Below are positions 5,363-8,923 of a DNA stretch of 8,923 nt, piece by piece. Under the pieces are notes generated by a model, which saw only the letters and a list, made by a program, of their open reading frames with translations, was not told the origin of the DNA and did no database searches. Each line of letters begins with the position of its first letter. The first letter of the stretch is position 1. Origin of the DNA: Bacteroidetes bacterium ADurb.Bin302. GTDB taxonomy: Bacteria; Bacteroidota; Bacteroidia; Bacteroidales; Paludibacteraceae. Position numbers and translations under genes: made by a program. Location: NCBI GenBank assembly GCA_002069025.1, contig MWBK01000024.1:1-8923 (forward strand), written 5' to 3'.

Positions 5363-5392
5363 GTTGATTTAACACTTTTTGGGGGATATAAT
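5363..5392 (+). promoter_or_regulatory. Strong promoter 1 (extended -35 class)
   Basis: GTTGATTTAACA (5363-5374) contains -35 TTGATT (5364-5369); 17 bp later is -10 TATAAT (5387-5392). Layout and the 12-base -35 block are the same as at 5861 and 8634. The start site should fall near 5399, putting AGGAGG (5401-5406) at the very 5' end of the RNA, an unusual arrangement. Confidence 0.75.
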
Positions 5393-5400
5393 TATATAAT

Positions 5401-5572
5401 AGGAGGTACATAAAAATAATAAATTGCAAACATTATCTGCCCTTGGATACGGATTCTGCGTACAACACAAAAACTGACCGATTTCTGCATCTGGTTTGAA
5501 GAGCGAGAGGTAGGCCCAAACGGCCCGTGCACAAAGCTTGAGGAGACTACTGCCTGTGTCGAGGAGAAATGA
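5401..5572 (+). pseudogene. Probable broken or recoded small gene behind promoter 1
   Basis: A perfect AGGAGG (5401-5406) is followed by no ATG/GTG/TTG at usable distance; ATA codons sit at 5410, 5416 and 5419. One frame is open from 5410 to 5499 (NCKHYLPLDTDSAYNTKTDRF). The +1 frame is open from 5423 to 5572 and ends FCIWFEEREVGPNGPC ... ETTACVEEK. Joined at TTT-C (5482-5485), they would give a plausible Cys-containing protein of about 54 residues. The downstream frame ends in TGA overlapping an ATG at 5569. This may be decay (lost start plus a +1 indel), an assembly error or recoding. I do not recognise the protein, and a noncoding RNA is also possible. Confidence 0.35.
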
Positions 5573-5629
5573 ATCGGCCAACACGATTTGCTAAGGAGGA
5601 GAAGCATGTTAAGTCTTTCAATTAGTTAA
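5569..5629 (+). other. Two overlapping mini-ORFs with strong ribosome binding sites
   Basis: The ATG at 5569 overlaps a TGA (ATGA) and opens an 18-codon ORF to 5625 (MNRPTRFAKEEKHVKSFN). Inside it, AAGGAGG at 5593-5599 precedes ATG 5606, which opens only seven codons (MLSLSIS) before TAA at 5629. They could be leader peptides or the tail of the degenerate gene upstream. Coding status is uncertain. Confidence 0.25.
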
Positions 5630-5860
5630 AATTATGCACGTTTTCTACCGCATCTCTAAAACTATGTAAAATTTTATCTATGATACTAATGGAAAATACT
5701 AATACCTATTAGTATAGTATAATAAATCGCGATTTTGCTAGAGTATAGGTTCTTACCGTTAGTAACATAGTCTAAAAAAACACTGTTTTTAGAGGTCGGG
5801 TTGTCAACGTGTACACTTTTTTGAGGGTAAATTTTGAACAGATGTCAAGAAAAAAAAGTT
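5630..5860. promoter_or_regulatory. Gene-free control region with several dyads
   Basis: No coding sequence is apparent. ATACTAAT occurs at 5683-5690 and 5696-5703, the latter forming a perfect dyad with ATTAGTAT (5708-5715) across ACCT. AAATCGCGATTT (5724-5735) is a perfect 12-bp palindrome. TCTAAAAA and TTTTTAGA make an 8-bp stem around 5772-5794 without a following T-run. A TATAAT at 5718-5723 lacks a good -35. These fit operators upstream of the regulator gene at 5924. Confidence 0.4.
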
Positions 5861-5890
5861 GTTGACTTAACAAAGAATGCAGCGTATAAT
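5861..5890 (+). promoter_or_regulatory. Strong promoter 2 (extended -35 class), upstream of the HTH gene
   Basis: GTTGACTTAACA (5861-5872) holds -35 TTGACT (5862-5867); the spacer is 17 bp and the -10 is TATAAT (5885-5890), continuing as TATAATAATATTATAA. An A8 tract just upstream could be an UP element. The expected start near 5897 gives a short leader before AAAGGAGGT at 5907-5915. Confidence 0.85.
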
Positions 5891-5923
5891 AATATTATAA
5901 GATAACAAAGGAGGTTAATGACA

Positions 5924-6346
5924 ATGACAAAAATGAATATCAAAGAAGTTGCCGAAGAATGTGGTGTGAATCCTATGACAATATATCGTCATATAAAAAA
6001 GGGTACGATCGAGGCCACACAGAATCCTTTTAGCAAAGAATGGGAAATAGATTACGATAAATTATCCGCGTCTACACCCAGATTCAAATCAAGAAAAGGC
6101 CGACCAAGTGCATTCAATCACACTTACTTAGATGCCTCAAGAATCCCGAAAACTGAGGACAACGTATATGTAGTCATTAAGGAGTATGAAATGCGACCTA
6201 CAGACACATATAGAAACACGTTAAACTTTATTGACGAATTCTTCTTATTGGACGGTGACGTTACACCGCAAAGATTACGAGAAGAAGGCATCACAATCAA
6301 GTTAAGAGTCACACCTACAACTACACAAAAGGAGGAAGAAAAATGA
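5924..6346 (+). CDS. Excisionase/MerR-type HTH DNA-binding protein (140 aa)
   Basis: Residues 4-45 (MNIKEVAEECGVNPMTIYRHIKKG ... WEIDYDKL) form the winged HTH seen in HTH_17/excisionase-like and MerR-like proteins. The pattern is 'eva..cgVn..TiyRhIkkG' followed by a wing ending W-x-I-x-Y. Next is a basic segment SRKGRPSAF with an AT-hook-like K-G-R-P core (about residues 52-58). The C-terminal 80 residues are unrecognised. The start chosen is ATG 5924, 9 nt after AGGAGG; ATG 5918 is only 3 nt away. The gene is first in its operon behind promoter 2, and its stop overlaps the next start (ATGA). It probably acts as a transcription regulator, possibly of the three matching promoters; the target is inference. 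Confidence 0.8.
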   Translation: MTKMNIKEVAEECGVNPMTIYRHIKKGTIEATQNPFSKEWEIDYDKLSASTPRFKSRKGRPSAFNHTYLDASRIPKTEDNVYVVIKEYEMRPTDTYRNTLNFIDEFFLLDGDVTPQRLREEGITIKLRVTPTTTQKEEEK

Positions 6347-6543
6347 ACGTGAAGAAAGATTCTAATTCTAATTCAATGACGGTCATCTCGTTATCGCCGT
6401 TGGAAGTGATGATGATGAAGGACATACTACATGATGCACTTGAAATTTACGACGACATGTCCATGACCACAGTCGACGACGAAGAAGAAGAATATGTGAA
6501 CTACATTATTGATTTCATAGAAGAATTGGAGGCATCGTTATGA
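6343..6543 (+). CDS. Small acidic protein of unknown function (66 aa)
   Basis: The ATG at 6343 overlaps the stop of the HTH gene as ATGA, with AAAGGAGG in the tail of that gene. The product has a polar N-terminus (DSNSNS), a Met-rich helix (SPLEVMMMKDILHDALEIY) and a run of acidic residues (VDDEEEEYVNYIIDFIEELE, residues 44-63). The arrangement resembles small acidic partners of DNA-binding proteins, but that is speculation. Its own stop again overlaps an ATG (6540). Confidence 0.7.
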   Translation: MNVKKDSNSNSMTVISLSPLEVMMMKDILHDALEIYDDMSMTTVDDEEEEYVNYIIDFIEELEASL

Positions 6544-6575
6544 AGATTATGTCGGATAGGAGGTGTTTTGAATGA
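6540..6575 (+). CDS. Possible 11-residue coupling mini-ORF
   Basis: GGAGG (6528-6532) lies 7 nt before ATG 6540, which overlaps the upstream stop as ATGA. The mini-ORF encodes MKIMSDRRCFE and its TGA overlaps the next ATG (6572), again as ATGA. Its AGG-AGG codons (6558-6563) are themselves the ribosome binding site of the next gene. Translation through it could feed ribosomes from the 6343 gene to the 6572 gene. The peptide may have no function of its own. Confidence 0.4.
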   Translation: MKIMSDRRCFE

Positions 6576-6838
6576 AGGTTATAGTAATGGAACTGCCCTT
6601 GTATTCAGTTGATGGTGATAACAATTTGTCATTTCTTAATGAAGAAGAAGCTAAATATGCTCTTGAGGATTTCATAGAGCAACTACATCTTTCGGACATA
6701 GTTATATCACCGATCATGGATGGTGACAAATATGTACAAGTCACACAATCACGTGTACGAATCGTCGACGCACAAGCTGTACTTGAAGAGGACGCACATA
6801 TGGGCATACCTATAATCACGGATTTCGTGATAAAATGA
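6572..6838 (+). CDS. Small acidic protein, tandem paralogue 1 (88 aa)
   Basis: Start at ATG 6572 with AGGAGG (6558-6563) 8 nt upstream. The N-terminus MELPLYSVDGDNNLSFL (residues 6-22) aligns with LEVPLYYYDEDDNLILL of the next gene, so the two are diverged duplicates. The product is acidic and mixed alpha/beta, ending HMGIPIITDFVIK. Unrecognised. Its stop overlaps the next start. Confidence 0.7.
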   Translation: MKVIVMELPLYSVDGDNNLSFLNEEEAKYALEDFIEQLHLSDIVISPIMDGDKYVQVTQSRVRIVDAQAVLEEDAHMGIPIITDFVIK

Positions 6839-7026
6839 AAATACTAGAAGTGCCATTATACTACTATGATGAGGACGATAATCTTATACTGTTGGGCGAT
6901 GAAGATACACAGGACGTAGAGAGTTCTGATCCTGACATAGCTGGGTTTAGTATACAATCTGCTCATATAGAAGATGCATCACCCAGAATAATCAACGGAT
7001 GGTTCGAAGGATTAGTCTCCCTTTAG
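6835..7026 (+). CDS. Small acidic protein, tandem paralogue 2 (63 aa)
   Basis: The ATG at 6835 overlaps the preceding TGA (ATGA) and has no visible Shine-Dalgarno site of its own, so it probably depends on ribosomes finishing the upstream gene. N-terminal residues 4-20 match the upstream paralogue. Residues 12-35 are very acidic (DEDDN, GDEDTQDVESSDPD). It is shorter than its paralogue at the C-terminus. Unrecognised; last gene of this operon. Confidence 0.65.
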   Translation: MKILEVPLYYYDEDDNLILLGDEDTQDVESSDPDIAGFSIQSAHIEDASPRIINGWFEGLVSL

Positions 7027-7045
7027 TTATCGGAACACGTGTCTC

Positions 7046-7142
7046 CTCAAGCCCGGCTCGCGCCGCTTGAGTGACATAAGATGGTTTTACTGGCACATCC
7101 ATTCAAAAATGCCAGTCCATCAGGTGAACCTTTAAGGCACCT
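7046..7142 (+). ncRNA. Structured intergenic RNA candidate with three consecutive hairpins
   Basis: Hairpin 1 (7046-7071): CTCAAG/CTTGAG, a CC bulge, CGGC/GCCG and a TCGC tetraloop. Hairpin 2 (7080-7121): GATGG/CCATC, a four-T bulge, then ACTGGCA/TGCCAGT with a 14-nt loop. Hairpin 3 (7122-7142): AGGTG/CACCT enclosing CCT/AGG. They are almost contiguous and fill the gap between the 6835 and 7170 genes. No good promoter or strong T-run is seen, so a structured leader or processing element is as likely as a separate RNA gene. No known riboswitch class is recognised. Confidence 0.4.
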
Positions 7143-7169
7143 AAATAAAATTTAATGGAGGATACAACA

Positions 7170-7586
7170 ATGTTAGAAGAAGCTATGAAGACCGTTTCAC
7201 TTAGGCAGATCGCTCTTGTTACAGGAGCAAACTACAACAGCCTTTTAAAGGCATCAAAAGCACCAAAAGCTGGTGAGATGTATGATCCGGATGCAATCAA
7301 CTATGACGCTATACAGGCTGTTATAGTACGCAAGATCGGACAAGAGGAGTATGAGAAAATTGACTGGGCTACACTTGAAGAAACAACTGGTACTGTTGCG
7401 CCGGTGGATCTTGTAGAAGTTGTAGGCGACATAGTCAGCATGAGAGGCTCTACTGAGAAATATACAGTTGTTATTAAAACTGCGACACACATTGTACTTA
7501 TGCCAGTAGATGAGAAGAATACACAACCACGTGTTATGGCAAACTTCACATTCAAACACAGTGGAGGTAAAGTATGCGCTTGTTAG
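7170..7586 (+). CDS. Family A protein, second paralogue (138 aa)
   Basis: The chosen start is ATG 7170 with GGAGG (7157-7161) 8 nt upstream; ATG 7155 overlaps that site. Residues 10-31 (SLRQIALVTGANYNSLLKASK) are HTH-like. KAGEM-YDPDAINYDAI (residues 33-48) is the family signature, with the PIPG motif changed to PKAG. An IG-x2-EYEKIDWATLE linker follows, then a beta-rich C-terminus (VGDIVSMRG ... YTVVIKTATHIVLM ... ANFTFKH) like that of the 4339 product. Function is unknown. The end of the gene overlaps a small membrane-peptide gene by 13 bp. Confidence 0.75.
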   Translation: MLEEAMKTVSLRQIALVTGANYNSLLKASKAPKAGEMYDPDAINYDAIQAVIVRKIGQEEYEKIDWATLEETTGTVAPVDLVEVVGDIVSMRGSTEKYTVVIKTATHIVLMPVDEKNTQPRVMANFTFKHSGGKVCAC

Positions 7587-7696
7587 TAGGAATATTGGGG
7601 ATGATATTTCGTCCCCTCTTATTCATCTTTTCAACGATTGTAGGAACATTGTCTGCTTTGATATTTCCAAAAAGCAGCGGAAGAAGGAGAAGATAA
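7574..7696 (+). CDS. Small single-pass membrane protein (40 aa)
   Basis: GGAGG (7563-7567) lies 6 nt before ATG 7574, inside the end of the 7170 gene. The product begins MRLLVGILGMIF, has a clear hydrophobic span PLLFIFSTIVGTLSALIF (residues 14-31) and ends in a basic tail PKSSGRRRR that should stay in the cytoplasm. It resembles small phage membrane peptides, holin-like or superinfection-exclusion-like, but nothing specific is recognised. The codons for the basic tail contain the AAGGAG site of the next gene. Confidence 0.65.
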   Translation: MRLLVGILGMIFRPLLFIFSTIVGTLSALIFPKSSGRRRR

Positions 7697-7697
7697 A

Positions 7698-8234
7698 ATG
7701 AAAATGAACATAAAAATAAAAGATGTAGTATGCACACTGAGTGCATATGAAGATCACCCTTTTTATGGTGGAGCGCTTACGAGGTCCTTGACTTTTATCA
7801 TAACGGCGGATTTGCGTAAGTATTGTGATGTATTTGTTGGTATACTTGAAGCAATGAAGGTACCAAGGGCTGATAGTTTGGCATTTATTGAGTATAGTGT
7901 ATTAGCTATTGTAAATATGTCCAGCAACCCAGAGAATATATGGACTTATGAAGTACCAGAAGATCATGATTATATCTTTATAACACCCGAAACAATAATA
8001 TTGCCAGAGGTGTCTATAGATATATATAAACATGACCATATTACAAATCACCATTACTATGGTACAGTACGTGGTGACTTCAGTGCATTAATAGATCCAA
8101 TAAAGGATTTTGTATCCCGACATGGTTTGGACTATGAGGCGTATCCACGAAGTATTGCAGATTTAAATGAGTTGCCAGACCTGTTCTTAGGATGTGTTAA
8201 TTTATATGGGAAGGATATAGTATACTATGGATAG
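7698..8234 (+). CDS. Protein of unknown function (178 aa)
   Basis: Start at ATG 7698, 8 nt after AAGGAG and just after the stop of the membrane peptide gene. The product begins MKMNIKIKDVVCTLSAYEDH and has hydrophobic but soluble-looking segments (RSLTFIITADL, LAFIEYSVLAIVNM). It is rich in His/Asp/Tyr in the second half (YKHDHITNHHYYG, about residues 109-121), which could bind metal. It ends NLYGKDIVYYG. No family is recognised. Its end overlaps the start of the 8227 gene by 8 bp. Confidence 0.7.
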   Translation: MKMNIKIKDVVCTLSAYEDHPFYGGALTRSLTFIITADLRKYCDVFVGILEAMKVPRADSLAFIEYSVLAIVNMSSNPENIWTYEVPEDHDYIFITPETIILPEVSIDIYKHDHITNHHYYGTVRGDFSALIDPIKDFVSRHGLDYEAYPRSIADLNELPDLFLGCVNLYGKDIVYYG

Positions 8235-8496
8235 GAATAGTATTGATTGTTTTGATATTTTGTATATCAAAAATTTAGCACCAATGAAAATAGCATTGCA
8301 GGACTCGGCTCGCTTTGGCGAGCTGAGATATGCTACTGATTTCACCGATGAAGAAAAAGTGGAATATATGCATGAGTTATATGAAAGGAGGTTTAAAGCA
8401 GGTGAATATGAATACTTTAATGCAAATAAGGGACCAACTTGTCAAGACGCAGCGAGAGCAGCTCGCGCAAAGGCTATCGGCGTTACCATTAAGTGA
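8227..8496 (+). CDS. Family B protein, zero-frame product (89 aa)
   Basis: Start at ATG 8227, overlapping the previous gene, with AAGGA 11 nt upstream. Residues 30-48 (FGELRYATDFTDEEKVEYM) match the core of the 4877 product, as does the region before it (IDCFD ... K). After RRFK (residue 57) the resemblance stops: the zero frame continues AGEYEYFNANKG ... AKAIGVTIK. In contrast, the +1 frame continues in a way that resembles the C-terminal half of the 4877 product. So this may be a gene with a +1 frameshift (mutational or programmed), or an N-terminal family B domain overlapping a separate small gene. Confidence 0.65.
   Translation: MDRNSIDCFDILYIKNLAPMKIALQDSARFGELRYATDFTDEEKVEYMHELYERRFKAGEYEYFNANKGPTCQDAARAARAKAIGVTIK
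8392..8398 (+). other. Candidate +1 ribosomal frameshift site
   Basis: The zero-frame codons read AGG AGG TTT AAA GCA. AGGAGG (8386-8391) is a perfect internal Shine-Dalgarno sequence, followed by a 3-nt spacer TTT and then AAA-G. There a lysine tRNA could re-pair from AAA (8395-8397) to AAG (8396-8398), moving the ribosome +1. The spacing equals that of the prfB site (AGGGGG, 3 nt, slip codon), but there is no stop codon in the A site here. Confidence 0.35.
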
Positions 8497-8626
8497 TTCT
8501 AATGCAAAGAGGATTATGAATATAAGAAGGGGCCTTATAATGCATCAGGATTCAATGGAACAAGGTATGAAAGAGTTACTTACGGCGTGCGAGTTGTATG
8601 ATGGTACGACCGATAGCAATCAGTAA
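8402..8626 (+). CDS. +1-frame continuation of family B, or separate overlapping gene (74 aa)
   Basis: This frame can be entered by initiation at GTG 8402 (10 nt after AGGAGG) or ATG 8408, or by +1 frameshifting from the 8227 gene. Read as a fusion, the segment QVNMNTLMQIRDQLVKTQRE then SALPLSDSN ... RRGLIMHQDSM aligns in length and in LP-x-S, R-x2-L and H-x-D positions with the C-terminus of the 4877 product. The distance from FT to LP is 49 residues here against 47 there. The fused protein would have about 132 residues. The N-terminal 95 bp overlap the zero frame of 8227. Which entry route is used cannot be settled from sequence. Confidence 0.55.
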   Translation: MNMNTLMQIRDQLVKTQREQLAQRLSALPLSDSNAKRIMNIRRGLIMHQDSMEQGMKELLTACELYDGTTDSNQ

Positions 8627-8633
8627 AATAGGT

Positions 8634-8663
8634 GTTGATTTAACACAAAAGTTATGTTATAAT
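8634..8663 (+). promoter_or_regulatory. Strong promoter 3 (extended -35 class)
   Basis: GTTGATTTAACA (8634-8645) holds -35 TTGATT (8635-8640); the spacer is 17 bp and the -10 is TATAAT (8658-8663), continuing TATAATAATATTATAA exactly as in promoter 2. The leader is short, with AGGAGG at 8677-8682. Confidence 0.85.
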
Positions 8664-8690
8664 AATATTATAAAACAGGAGGATATTTAC

Positions 8691-8923
8691 ATGTTAAAGA
8701 CAATTGAGAAAATGGAAGTAGCACAGCCAAGTTTGAGGGCGATCGCAGAAGCATTGAACGTACCGCAGAATAGAATATATTCTGTATCTAAGCAGCCTAT
8801 ACCGGGAATGATATATGATGCGAAAGTGTACAACTGGGATGCAATCACAAAGTTCGTATCCAAGAGAATTGGCGGAGACAACGCACATCAGACATTAGAA
8901 GACGTAATAAATGCAGCACTTGA
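8691..8923 (+). CDS. Family A protein, third paralogue, cut by window edge (at least 77 aa)
   Basis: ATG 8691 follows AGGAGG by 8 nt, directly behind promoter 3. Residues 14-33 (SLRAIAEALNVPQNRIYSVS) are HTH-like. KQPIPG-MI-YDAKVYNWDAI (residues 34-52) is the family signature, with DPDAI changed to DAKVY. The segment FVSKRIGGDNAHQTLEDVINAAL follows and the gene runs off the window, so the beta-rich C-terminal half cannot be seen. It is the only family A copy with its own strong promoter in view. Confidence 0.75.
   Translation, partial: MLKTIEKMEVAQPSLRAIAEALNVPQNRIYSVSKQPIPGMIYDAKVYNWDAITKFVSKRIGGDNAHQTLEDVINAAL

Noticed and set aside
5369..5607. Two overlapping minus-strand open frames in the gene-free region
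   Set aside because: Neither start has a Shine-Dalgarno site on the minus strand, and both run through a strong plus-strand promoter.
5537..7052. GCTTGAGGAGAC at 5537-5548 recurring inverted at 7041-7052, with a similar GCTTGAGGAG at 970-979
   Set aside because: A 12-base match on either strand is expected a few times by chance in a window this size, and the contexts differ.
7046..7142. Hairpin cluster as a tRNA or known riboswitch
   Set aside because: No cloverleaf, no CCA end or T-loop GTTC, and no recognisable aptamer consensus.
7510..7701. Plus-strand open frame overlapping the 7170 and 7574 genes
   Set aside because: No ribosome binding site at its ATG, and it lies across two better-supported frames.
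8392..8398. TTTAAAG as a -1 slippery heptamer
   Set aside because: The downstream open frame resembling the family B C-terminus is +1, not -1, and the bases do not fit X-XXY-YYZ in the zero frame.
1..8923. CRISPR array or toxin-antitoxin operon
   Set aside because: No regularly spaced direct repeats, and no pair of small genes with recognisable toxin or antitoxin motifs; the membrane peptide at 7574 alone is not enough.

Overview
The window reads as part of an AT-rich tailed-phage or prophage genome from a Gram-positive, probably Firmicutes/Clostridia-like, host. This rests on four things: a convincing terminase large-subunit N-terminus next to a probable small subunit, dense packing of very small genes, near-perfect AGGAGG ribosome binding sites before almost every gene, and sigma-A-type TTGAYT-17-TATAAT promoters. 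The code is standard and there are no tRNAs or CRISPR arrays. Most proteins are unrecognised; I describe what can be seen rather than assign functions.

Layout. (1) 1-828, minus strand: terminase large subunit (cut by the window edge) and probable small subunit, driven by a -10-only promoter at 871-885. (2) 984-1280, plus strand: one small gene with two stacked terminator-like hairpins. (3) 1301-1363: nested palindromes in front of a long operon. (4) 1393-4209: seven small genes in one direction (about 50-192 aa). Three of the last four carry, right after the preceding stop codon, a 51-52 nt spacer with a perfect four-tract G-quadruplex motif just upstream of the Shine-Dalgarno site. (5) 4263-5259: a two-gene cassette (4339 and 4877) bracketed by 42-43 bp imperfect inverted repeats. 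(6) 5260-5923: about 660 bp without a normal gene, holding two strong promoters, dyads, a probable broken or recoded small gene and mini-ORFs. (7) 5924-7026: an operon led by an excisionase/MerR-type HTH protein, with stop/start ATGA coupling throughout. (8) 7046-7142: three consecutive hairpins. (9) 7170-8626: a second paralogue of the cassette gene, a 40-aa membrane peptide, an unknown 178-aa protein, and a split relative of the second cassette gene. (10) 8634 onward: a third strong promoter and a third paralogue, cut by the window end.

How it fits together. Two protein families recur. Family A (4339, 7170, 8691) has an HTH-like N-terminus followed by a PIPG-x2-YDPDAINWDA signature. Family B (4877; 8227 plus 8402) shares a FxE-x3-A-x-[ED]-FT-x2-EK signature. 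A and B are neighbours in both places, which suggests a functional pair. The promoters at 5363, 5861 and 8634 share an identical 12-base extended -35 with dyad symmetry and the same spacing, so they probably form one regulon; the HTH protein encoded behind the second is a natural candidate regulator. The most unusual element is the triplicated intergenic G-quadruplex module. The next most unusual is a prfB-like arrangement (AGGAGG, 3 nt, slippery AAA-G) exactly where the homology of the split family B gene changes frame.
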